Below are positions 1 to 7,634 of a stretch of 58,499 nucleotides of DNA, piece after piece. Every line of letters begins with the position of its first letter. Position 1 is the first letter of the stretch. The notes below the pieces were generated by a model. That model did no database searches, was not told the origin of the DNA, and saw only the letters and a program-made list of their open reading frames with translations. The DNA lies in the NCBI GenBank assembly GCA_900290255.1, contig OMOD01000140.1, positions 1-58,499 of the forward strand, given 5' to 3'. Both the position numbers and the translations under genes were made by a program. Origin of the DNA: Candidatus Sulfotelmatobacter kueseliae. Lineage in GTDB: Bacteria; Acidobacteriota; Terriglobia; Terriglobales; Acidobacteriaceae.

Positions 1-110
1 GCGGCAGCAAAGACATGGCACAAGGCGGCGTGGCCAATGGGGATGGGATCGATGCCGCCCTCAAGCAAATCGCGCAAAAGCTTTCGAGCGCCCCGGCAGT
101 TCCGATGTAG
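1..110 (+). CDS. 3' end of an unidentified gene (5' part outside window)
   Basis: An open frame enters from the left edge (codons in phase with base 3) and reads about 35 residues, including GVANGDGIDAALKQIAQKL, before a TAG stop. The composition is protein-like: an amphipathic helix and no repeat-derived sequence. A competing ORF that starts at base 37 in another frame runs on into the hairpin repeats and looks like an artefact. The family cannot be named from this tail. Seen: open frame and stop. Inferred: a real C-terminus. Confidence 0.55.
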   Translation, partial: GSKDMAQGGVANGDGIDAALKQIAQKLSSAPAVPM

Positions 111-190
111 CCCGTTGCCCTGGCAAACGCAGACCGCTGCAGTCGGGGCTGCGTTGACAGGCCGGGAAAAGCCTGAGCAGCCGTGGAAGA

Positions 191-208
191 GCGGCGCTTC
201 AGCGCCGC
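191..208. repeat. Family A hairpin, single copy
   Basis: GCGGCGCT-TC-AGCGCCGC, preceded by GTGGAAGA. This is the same 8-bp stem and flank seen in paired form near 10.0, 16.2 and 48.8 kb. Non-coding, immediately left of a MITE-like element. Confidence 0.8.
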
Positions 209-230
209 GCGGGCGATGATCCAGGAACGG

Positions 231-404
231 GCTTAAGTGTGTGCGTGAGAACTCGAACTTGGGTGAGACGGTGGAGTAGGCGCTACCAAATCCTAGCCCC
301 GCAGGGGCGGAATCTGATAGCCCGGCACGGGAGTGCCGGGAAGAAGTGGGACAACGGAGAGAGTCCCGAAGGGACGGCACTGGTTCTCACGCACACACTT
401 AAGC
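231..404. repeat. Family B MITE-like element, copy 1
   Basis: A 174-bp element bounded by a perfect 22-bp inverted repeat (231-252 and 383-404, starting GCTTAAGTGTGTGCGTG). Inside are three small hairpins: GCCCCGCAGGGGC, GCCCGGCAC/GTGCCGGG and GTCCCGAAGGGAC. The same core recurs near 1.5 kb and 11.3 kb. No convincing gene lies inside. A non-autonomous mobile repeat is the inference; no target duplication was recognised. Confidence 0.75.
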
Positions 405-426
405 CCCGGCGAGAGCGCCGCGAGCT

Positions 427-672
427 CTACGCCTGATCGTGCGACCGGCGCGTCCATTCCCACCAGACCTTGGGATCGTCAGGGGGATTGAGCATCTGCG
501 ACAGTTCCTGCTTGATCTCGTGCAGCCGCTTGGTGCGCAGTTCCAGCGCGGTCCGGTCGAGCTCGGTGTGGCTGCCTCTTTCCTCAAGGCGCGCGTTCAT
601 CTCGCGTAACTCGGTGATTTCCTGGCGAAGGCTGGTGAGATGTTCCGTGATATAAGGCATCTCTTTCATCAT
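427..672 (-). CDS. Small coiled-coil protein of unknown function (81 aa)
   Basis: The product is short, charged and predicted almost wholly helical. Residues 8-60 (stretches such as LRQEITELREMNARLEER) have leucine/isoleucine spacing that suggests a coiled coil, so it may dimerise or bind a partner. It ends in a Trp-containing tail (KVWWEWTRRSHDQA). There is no signal peptide or membrane segment. The frame is free of the surrounding repeats, which favours a real gene, although no strong ribosome-binding site is visible; ATGs at residues 1, 2 and 5 are all possible starts. Family not recognised. Confidence 0.55.
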   Translation of the reverse strand: MMKEMPYITEHLTSLRQEITELREMNARLEERGSHTELDRTALELRTKRLHEIKQELSQMLNPPDDPKVWWEWTRRSHDQA

Positions 673-742
673 ACGCCCGATTTGCCGGATCGCCGGATTT
701 ATTCCTCCGCAGGAGTAACCACGCGAAAGACACGGCGCAGAA

Positions 743-1108
743 CTACTGACAGGAATCGCTGATCATTTTCAAGCTGGTAACTTGAAAATCGGCATACGGT
801 TTTCCCTGGGCTTCCTGCTTTTCGTGGTCGGCGAATTTTGCTTCATCGGCTGCAGAGCGGTGCAGGACATGGCCGTTCACCGTGACCTTGTGTCCTACGT
901 GAGTGGCGTCGACTTTACCGCTCAGCTCCCACATCGTGCCGTCTTCGCCGAGAATAAAGAAGCCGCCCGCTTCAACGCCTTTCTGTAAACAACCGGTGAC
1001 GGAGTGGGGTTGGCTCATATTTTCCTGAGCCTGAACTGCGGCCGTGCCGAAGCCCAGGAACAATAGAAGGATCAAGCAGAGAGAAAACCTGGCGTATGCG
1101 GACGACAT
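743..1108 (-). CDS. Secreted small protein, OB-like (121 aa)
   Basis: A signal peptide is clear: hydrophobic LCLILLLFLGFGTAAVQAQ over residues 9-28. The mature part reads VTGCLQKGVEAGGFFILGEDG, then WELSGKVDATHVGHKVTVNGHV. This beta-rich layout matches small exported DUF5818-like proteins common in Acidobacteriota (remembered resemblance, not searched). The start is well fixed by AAGGAG seven bases upstream of ATG. Likely periplasmic; no catalytic residues are evident. Confidence 0.75.
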   Translation of the reverse strand: MSSAYARFSLCLILLLFLGFGTAAVQAQENMSQPHSVTGCLQKGVEAGGFFILGEDGTMWELSGKVDATHVGHKVTVNGHVLHRSAADEAKFADHEKQEAQGKPYADFQVTSLKMISDSCQ

Positions 1109-1189
1109 GGATTAGCTCCTTGACTACTGCCACCGATAGTATCTGGAAATCACGTTGCTGTCGATCAACTGACGGAGACGAATCAGTGT

Positions 1190-1295
1190 GCCGGGTGCCC
1201 CATCCTAACGTCGCGTTCTTTGCGACGTTAGGGTGGGGATTTTGACTTTCGATTCGACAAAGAAAATCCCCGCCCAAGCAAAGCTTGGACGGGGT
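1190..1295. repeat. Family C hairpin repeat, copy 1
   Basis: GGGTGCCCCATCC, then hairpin AACGTCGC-GTTCTTT-GCGACGTT, then AGGGTGGGGAT and a downstream block AATCCCCGCCCAAGC...CTTGGACGGGG. The loop GTTCTTT and the flanks recur at 2.1-2.6 kb with different but still paired stems. Confidence 0.85.
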
Positions 1296-1394
1296 ATGGA
1301 GCAGATCGTCACGCTGTATGAATCCAAGCAACGCGACCCGCTCGACGTCCTGAAGAAGAAGTATGTCGAGTTCATCCGCGCCTGCCCAAGCTGA
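1296..1394 (+). CDS. Possible 32-aa ORF or gene remnant
   Basis: Directly after the repeat an ATG opens a 32-codon frame (MEQIVTLYESKQRDPLDVLK then KKYVEFIRACPS). Unlike the surrounding repeats, it has protein-like amphipathic composition. The frame stays open upstream through the repeat, so it may be the tail of a gene whose 5' part was replaced by repeat DNA. No ribosome-binding site is visible. Low confidence. Confidence 0.25.
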   Translation: MEQIVTLYESKQRDPLDVLKKKYVEFIRACPS

Positions 1395-1420
1395 CGCCTG
1401 CCAGCCGCGAAAGCCCGCCC

Positions 1421-1442
1421 TGAGCGAAGTCGAAGGGCGGCG
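1421..1442. repeat. Family E motif CCCTGAGCGAAGTCGAAGGG
   Basis: Short dispersed motif of the CCCTGAGCGAAGTCGAAGGG type. Variants lie at 2491-2513, 7692-7710, 24487-24550 and 55928-55960. This motif type is known from intergenic regions of many soil bacteria. Confidence 0.6.
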
Positions 1443-1468
1443 AAAGAATACAGCCCAGGGCGCAAGCC

Positions 1469-1640
1469 CCGTGCGTGAGAAGTCGAGTCCGGGCGGAACA
1501 GCGGAGGTCGGCAAAATCCCAGCCCCGGAGGGGCGTAATGCGATAGCCCGGCACGGCAGTGCCGGGAAAAAGTGGGAAATCGGCGCGAGTCCCGAAGGGA
1601 CGGCACCAGTTCCCACGCCAGCCCTGAAAGGGCGAAAGAA
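1469..1640. repeat. Family B element, copy 2 (degenerate right end)
   Basis: Shares the core hairpins with the copy at 231-404: GCCCCGGAGGGGC, GCCCGGCAC...GTGCCGGG and GTCCCGAAGGGAC. The left end GTGCGTGAGAAG is recognisable, but the right terminal repeat is eroded to GTTCCCACG. Confidence 0.65.
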
Positions 1641-1699
1641 ACGCGCTACACGCGCCGCCGCAGCCCGGCAACAGGAACTCGAGAAAGGGAGGAAAGCCG

Positions 1700-2095
1700 A
1701 TGCAAAAAAAGGAAGACATCCCCGAATTCGAAAAACTCGAGCAGCAGCTGCACTCATTCCTGGCGGAAATCTCCGAGCTCTCGCGCAAGAAACCGAATGA
1801 CCCTCTCAACAAGTTCAAACTGAAATTCATCAACTCGACGCTGCAAGGTTTGAACCAACTCGTCGGCGACGACCGTCCCTTTCCTGACTTTGAATCCTTC
1901 GACGCCGACGACCTGCCCTCGAACAGAGATGTCGTCGTAATCCTGTCGCAATACGCCGCCGCGGTCCACCGCTTCCGCCTCGACAACTCAGCCGAGGACG
2001 AAGACGGCGACTGGTGCTGGATCGTACGCGGAAAGACCTCAGAGTTCGTGTCCGGCAACCCCGACGACTTTAGATATACACCCAAGAAAGACTAG
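1700..2095 (+). CDS. Hypothetical cytoplasmic protein (131 aa)
   Basis: Preceded by a clear GGGAGGA site before ATG. The product is acidic and soluble: an N-terminal helical part (about residues 1-55, with LHSFLAEISELSRKKPNDPL) and a C-terminal alpha/beta part containing DDLPSNRDVVVILSQYAAA and DGDWCWIVRGKT. There is no signal, membrane span or known catalytic motif. A longer upstream extension of the frame runs through repeat DNA and is rejected as coding. Family not recognised; an isolated gene flanked by repeats on both sides. Confidence 0.75.
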   Translation: MQKKEDIPEFEKLEQQLHSFLAEISELSRKKPNDPLNKFKLKFINSTLQGLNQLVGDDRPFPDFESFDADDLPSNRDVVVILSQYAAAVHRFRLDNSAEDEDGDWCWIVRGKTSEFVSGNPDDFRYTPKKD

Positions 2096-2109
2096 ATTTC
2101 CTCCCACTA

Positions 2110-2206
2110 GAAAGAACAGAGCGGGTGCCCCATCCTATCCGCGTTCTTTGCGGATAGGGTGGGGATTCTGACCTTCGATCCCCCAAAGAAGATCCCCGCG
2201 CTGCGG
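2110..2206. repeat. Family C hairpin repeat, copy 2
   Basis: GGGTGCCCCATCC then ATCCGC-GTTCTTT-GCGGAT then AGGGTGGGGAT. The loop is unchanged from the copy at 1.2 kb but the stem is different and fully paired. Confidence 0.85.
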
Positions 2207-2212
2207 TTCGCC

Positions 2213-2320
2213 GGGTGCCGGATGCCCCATGTCTCGCGTCCTTTGCGAGACGTGGGGACGTCGCCGTCTCCATGCCCCAAAGGAAAATCCCCGCCCAAGC
2301 GAAAGCTCGGCCAACCGTCC
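2213..2320. repeat. Family C hairpin repeat, copy 3
   Basis: GGGTGCCGGATGCCCCAT then GTCTCGC-GTCCTTT-GCGAGAC then GTGGGGAC, followed by AATCCCCGCCCAAGCGAAAG. A third, again compensated, stem around a nearly identical loop. Confidence 0.8.
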
Positions 2321-2447
2321 GGAACCGTGAAATGGGCCGCCCACCACGATCAGGAAGGGCACGAGTTCACTCGCGCCGCATCAGCCCGCGAAAAGGAGCC
2401 CGGCTTCAGCCGCTGAGGTTCGCCAGGGACCGCTTGTCTTGCGCCGG

Positions 2448-2580
2448 GTGCGGGCGCCCCATCCTAACGTCGCGTTCTTTGCGACGTTAGAGCCTGCCCT
2501 GAGCCTGTCGAAGGGGCGGGGACTTTGATTTCCGATTCGATCAAGAAAATCCCCGCCCAAGCGAAGCTTGGACGGGGCAC
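2448..2580. repeat. Family C hairpin repeat, copy 4, with nested family E motif
   Basis: Hairpin as in copy 1. Between the stem and the usual GGGGACTTTGAT flank sits a family E motif (TGCCCTGAGCCTGTCGAAGG), apparently a repeat inserted into a repeat. Confidence 0.75.
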
Positions 2581-2634
2581 CTCCAAGGCTCGATGTGATC
2601 CCGATAGGCCGGGCCACTCGCCAACGCGCCGCAA

Positions 2635-2678
2635 CGAGCCACTCTAGGTGTCGCCCCGAGCCACTCTAGGTGTCGCCC
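2635..2678. repeat. 22-bp tandem duplication over a gene's 3' end
   Basis: CGAGCCACTCTAGGTGTCGC (plus CC) occurs twice with a 22-bp period. Each copy holds the last codons (GDT) and the TAG stop of the adjoining minus-strand gene, so the end of that gene is duplicated. Confidence 0.9.
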
Positions 2679-4354
2679 AGCACGGACAACGTCTGCTCAA
2701 CCATGCGGGTGTAGTCGCTGAAGGCTTTCTCGAACGCTGCACACCCGCGGCCCCCAATTCCTTCCACGATGCCGTTATCGACCGCCCAAAAGGTCGACAA
2801 GAGTCCCTTGTCATTTCGATATCTTTCTTCGAGTAAGGCCGCGAAGCTAGCGTCCCTCAGATAGCCACAGATCATCTCGATGTCCTGCGCCGAAAGCGAA
2901 AACAACGGCGTAACCGTGACGGAGACCGCCTTACGATTGAGGGACTCCCGGAACTTTGATGCAAGGTAGGCGTTCATGACCAGAGCGGCGCCGATATCGT
3001 CCCTCGTGACGAGCAGGGGGAAAACCTTGCTGATCCTCGCCAGATCTGGGCCATCTATCCGGCGCCGCGATTTGCGATTGAAGACCAATTCAATCCGAGC
3101 GGCGAGCTGACAAACACCCTTCTTCTGCTCAGGCGTCCGGATCAACTTTTCCTCTATCTCCTTGGCCAAGGCCGCAGGGTCGTGACCGTACTTAGCCTCA
3201 GCCGTAAATGTTGCCCCCTTTGACTCCAAGAAGATGGCAGAGTCGTCACAAACAATAATGGCGTCACAAACCTCTTCCCCGGTGTCCGAGAGTTTTGGAC
3301 TTGTGTAAACCCTGTTCCTGAGGCCGTCAACCGATTCGCTGAGAATCCAGTTTATGTATCGCTCGAAGGCGGTGCCCCATGCCCCGTGAAACAGCAGGCG
3401 CTCTTCGCGGGGTAGCGCATTGCTGATGCGCCAAAACGTTCCAGTCTCCCCCTTTTCTGTCAGGAAGGCAGGATCGACGACGAAGAACGTCTCTCCGTCC
3501 CTGAAGATCGGCTTGTCTTTAAAACAAGTGAAGTCGTTGGCACCAGAGTTCCTCGACCGAAGGAATGCCTGCAACTCGTCCGCAGACGCCGAGATATCCT
3601 TCAGAAACAGATCGACGGTCTCCTGCGGCAGGGAAATGGTCCGGTACCATGAGCGCGTGAGGAGGAAGTCGCCAGGACTGGTCTTGTACTTTTCTAGGTT
3701 CAGGTCGTAATACCTTACCAGCGTCGCAAAACAGAGCGCCAAATATTCCTCCAGAGGGATATCGAGAGCATTGTGAAAGATGGCGCGAATTCCTTCACTT
3801 CCGCCGGGAAAAAACCGGCTGAGCATTAGGTGGCTGCGGACGATCTTGTTGATCGGCCGATAAAACCCGCTAGCCTCCGCAATTGGAATGAACTCGGACA
3901 GCACGCTGACCATTTGTTGGGCGGTTGGCGCGGGGTTCGTGAGGCGTTTGGGAAGAAGATCGTTTGCCATCAGCAGGACCATCCCAAGCCCGCCCCAGTA
4001 CGGCAGGGCTATTGGGTCCTTACCTCCAGATTCTGGGCACACGCTGATCGCCTCTTTGCTGACGAACAGGAGTTGCTGTCTGTGATATAGACCCCGAGGT
4101 CGACGCGCGTCATTGACGGCGGCGACAAGAATGTTGGCGATCTCGGGTGGAAAGGAGTTCTTCACGAGTTCATCGTGAGCTCGGTGGTTCCAGTGGCCTT
4201 GCCAGTCCTTCAGTACGTTGTTGATTACACTACAAGCGTAAATGACTGGGCCACGGCTGAACTTTCCAAGTTCACTCCGGAATTCCTCGATCGTTGTGCG
4301 CGGGACGCCCATGATCTCGGAGTACGTGAAATAAGTAGCCATGGTAGGTCGCAT
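2666..4354 (-). CDS. Large protein with PD-(D/E)XK nuclease-like motifs (562 aa)
   Basis: The function is not recognised as a whole. Around residues 325-390 the sequence reads GTAFERYINWIL, then CDAIIVCDDSAIFLESKGA. This is the order expected for a PD-(D/E)XK nuclease fold: helix Glu331, Asp364, then Glu377-x-Lys379. The N-terminal 300 residues are helical and unassigned. The start is set by GGAGGTGA five bases before ATG, eleven codons inside the longest frame. It is a single gene with no partner on its strand. Base composition is visibly less GC-rich than its neighbours, suggesting transfer. A defence or DNA-processing role is inference only. Confidence 0.8.
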   Translation of the reverse strand: MRPTMATYFTYSEIMGVPRTTIEEFRSELGKFSRGPVIYACSVINNVLKDWQGHWNHRAHDELVKNSFPPEIANILVAAVNDARRPRGLYHRQQLLFVSKEAISVCPESGGKDPIALPYWGGLGMVLLMANDLLPKRLTNPAPTAQQMVSVLSEFIPIAEASGFYRPINKIVRSHLMLSRFFPGGSEGIRAIFHNALDIPLEEYLALCFATLVRYYDLNLEKYKTSPGDFLLTRSWYRTISLPQETVDLFLKDISASADELQAFLRSRNSGANDFTCFKDKPIFRDGETFFVVDPAFLTEKGETGTFWRISNALPREERLLFHGAWGTAFERYINWILSESVDGLRNRVYTSPKLSDTGEEVCDAIIVCDDSAIFLESKGATFTAEAKYGHDPAALAKEIEEKLIRTPEQKKGVCQLAARIELVFNRKSRRRIDGPDLARISKVFPLLVTRDDIGAALVMNAYLASKFRESLNRKAVSVTVTPLFSLSAQDIEMICGYLRDASFAALLEERYRNDKGLLSTFWAVDNGIVEGIGGRGCAAFEKAFSDYTRMVEQTLSVLGDT

Positions 4355-4456
4355 CTTTGTCACCTCCGAGGATTCTAGGCGCAGCATATTATCCGGCTGG
4401 TACGCGGTGGCGGCGACGCACGTATCCAGTGGTCATACATCGGGCCCCGGCCAGAC

Positions 4457-4487
4457 AAAAGGCCCCGCTCTTGCGAGCGGGGCCTTT
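4457..4487 (-). terminator. Rho-independent terminator of groESL
   Basis: Ten-bp stem GGCCCCGCTC / GAGCGGGGCC with a 4-nt loop. On the minus strand it is followed by TTTTG, just after the groEL stop. A short T-run on the plus side means it could also act on transcripts from the left. Confidence 0.85.
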
Positions 4488-4494
4488 GATCTTA

Positions 4495-4511
4495 CTGACG
4501 GCTGACGGCTG
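4495..4511. repeat. Short heptamer repeat CTGACGG x2.4
   Basis: CTGACGG-CTGACGG-CTG lies between the groEL stop and its terminator. A minimal member of the heptanucleotide class seen at 6.2, 17.6 and 40.7 kb. Confidence 0.6.
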
Positions 4512-4514
4512 TTC

Positions 4515-6188
<1,674 letters not shown>

Positions 6189-6233
6189 CTAAATGTCTGT
6201 TTGCAGGATGGACCTGCTGGATTCTTCAACTTG

Positions 6234-6289
6234 GGTCCTAGGTCTTGGGTGTTAGGTCTTAGGCCAACGACCAACGACCGACGACCAGC
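6234..6289. repeat. Heptamer array with opposed halves in the groES-groEL spacer
   Basis: Eight consecutive 7-mers: GGTCCTA GGTCTTG, GGTGTTA GGTCTTA, then GGCCAAC GACCAAC, GACCGAC GACCAGC. The first four are roughly complementary to the last four (about 16 of 23 bases plus G-U pairs), so the mRNA could fold between the two cistrons. Confidence 0.8.
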
Positions 6290-6291
6290 GA

Positions 6292-6624
6292 CTATCTGCG
6301 CGATCCGGCGGTCTCTTTCTCTCTCTTGCCCACGCTGGTCAGGATGCCGAGCACTTCCTCTTCGCGCATGATGATGAAGTCTTCACCATCCAGCTTGATT
6401 TCGGTGCCGGAATACTTGCCGAACAGGATGCGGTCGCCTTCTTTCACGTCAAGGGGACGAACCTTGCCGTCCTCGTTAATCTTGCCCTTGCCGGCGGACA
6501 CCACTTCGCCCTCCTGCGGCTTTTCTTTGGCCGAGTCGGGGATGATGATGCCACCGCGGGTGGTTTCGCCTTCTGCAATGCGCCGCACCAGAATGCGGTC
6601 ATGGAGCGGGGTGAATTTTGCCAT
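6292..6624 (-). CDS. groES: Co-chaperonin GroES (10 kDa)
   Basis: Heptameric lid of the GroEL chamber. The sequence has [22 protein letters not shown], the mobile loop [18 protein letters not shown] and the roof loop region. At 110 aa it is about 12 residues longer than usual because of a charged tail ([14 protein letters not shown]) after the canonical end EEVLGI. AAGGAG eight bases before ATG gives a firm start. First gene of the operon, directly downstream of the sigma70 promoter and CIRCE operator. Confidence 0.98.
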   Translation of the reverse strand: MAKFTPLHDRILVRRIAEGETTRGGIIIPDSAKEKPQEGEVVSAGKGKINEDGKVRPLDVKEGDRILFGKYSGTEIKLDGEDFIIMREEEVLGILTSVGKREKETAGSRR

Positions 6625-6737
6625 GGTTTCAAACTCCTTTTTGAGTAGGTAGAAGGTTGATCTGATTCGACTTGATCCTGGTGGATCTTTGTCGATCTAC
6701 TTGTAACCCTATGATTCGGATGGGTCAGTCTAAGTTG

Positions 6738-6764
6738 CTAGCACTTAGGTCTATCGAGTGCTAA
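6738..6764 (-). promoter_or_regulatory. CIRCE operator (HrcA binding site)
   Basis: CTAGCACTT-N9-GAGTGCTAA. One half-site is perfect against the CIRCE consensus TTAGCACTC-N9-GAGTGCTAA and the other matches 7 of 9. It abuts the -10 box, as expected for HrcA repression of groESL that is relieved by heat. Confidence 0.95.
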
Positions 6765-6793
6765 TTCTAATCGTTGGGGTGGGGAGTTGTCAA
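6764..6793 (-). promoter_or_regulatory. sigma70-type promoter of groESL
   Basis: Minus strand: TTGACA, 18-bp spacer, TAGAAT, immediately followed by CIRCE. The predicted transcript start falls inside the operator and leaves a leader of about 130 nt before groES. Confidence 0.85.
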
Positions 6794-6809
6794 GGGCGGG
6801 GCGGGTGCA

Positions 6810-7060
6810 GGTGGTAGGGTGCACCCTCCCATCGAAAACCGCGAAGGGTAGGGCATCCGGGCGGATAGGATGGGGCACCCGGGCTTTCCACAGGGCCTAA
6901 AGGCCGCTCCCGATGGGCGCTGGGACGCGGCGCTAAAGCGCCGCCCTTCCACGGTGGTCCCAAAGGCTACACCTGATAGCGGTCCGTGTATCCCACCCTT
7001 CAAAAACCGCGAAAGGTGGGACATCCTCGGCGAGTCCGATTTTCGGCAGGGCGAATGGGC
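6810..7060. repeat. Repeat cluster (family C variants and one family A hairpin)
   Basis: Contains an inverted family C fragment (GGATAGGATGGGGCACCC), a family A hairpin GCGGCGCT-AA-AGCGCCGC at 6927-6944, and two related blocks around TCGAAAACCGCGAAGGG and CAAAAACCGCGAAAGGTGGG. A reading frame crosses it in phase with the next gene, but the repeats argue against coding. Confidence 0.7.
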
Positions 7061-7139
7061 CGGTCGAGGTGAGCAGGTATATGATTTCGAGAGAAGATCG
7101 CCCGGGATTCCGTCAGATTCCTCGATCTGGAGTGGCGGC

Positions 7140-7634
7140 ATGTCTAGCATACGTCTCGCAATCAATGGACGCTCTTACACAGTTGATGCTGATCCTCAAA
7201 CCAGCCTGCTGAACGTCCTGCGTGAACATCTCGATCTGACCGGCAGCAAGTATGGCTGCGGTGAGGGACTCTGCGGCGCCTGCACCGTGCTGGTGGAGGG
7301 GAAGGCGCAGCGGTCGTGTATCACCAGGGTCGGCGCGGTCGGGGAAAAGCAAATCACGACCATCGAAGGGCTGGCCAGCGGGGAACGGCTGCACGCGGTG
7401 CAGGAGGCGTTCCTGGAAGCGGGCGCGATGCAGTGCGGATACTGTACGTCGGGAATGATCATGTCGGCGGTAGCGCTGCTGGGGAAAAATTCGCAGCCCA
7501 GCCGGAGCGACATCATTGATTTCATGGATGGCAATGTTTGCCGCTGCGGGACGCATCCGCGAATTGTGGCCGCGATCGAGAAGGCGGCGAAGGTGATGGC
7601 GGGTTCTGCCGCTGCGAAAGGAGTGGGGCGATGA
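7140..7634 (+). CDS. 2Fe-2S subunit of a xanthine dehydrogenase-family oxidoreductase (164 aa)
   Basis: Small electron-transfer subunit of a molybdenum hydroxylase. The plant-ferredoxin-like 2Fe-2S site is CGEGLCGACTVLV and the second helical cluster site is CGYCTSGMI with CRCGTH. Length and order fit IorA/CoxS-type subunits. The start is taken at ATG of MSSIRLAING, with a GGAG seven bases upstream; the longer in-frame extension consists of repeats. Its TGA overlaps the ATG of the large subunit (ATGA), so the two are translationally coupled. A separate FAD subunit is not present nearby, as in isoquinoline 1-oxidoreductase and periplasmic aldehyde oxidase types. Confidence 0.93.
   Translation: MSSIRLAINGRSYTVDADPQTSLLNVLREHLDLTGSKYGCGEGLCGACTVLVEGKAQRSCITRVGAVGEKQITTIEGLASGERLHAVQEAFLEAGAMQCGYCTSGMIMSAVALLGKNSQPSRSDIIDFMDGNVCRCGTHPRIVAAIEKAAKVMAGSAAAKGVGR

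Noticed and set aside
1363..1800. 145-codon plus-strand ORF
   Set aside because: Made almost wholly of family B and E repeats; the real gene at 1700 is in another frame with a good ribosome-binding site.
6870..7139. N-terminal extension of the 2Fe-2S subunit
   Set aside because: It is translated repeat DNA (families A and C). The family N-terminus begins at the ATG at 7140.
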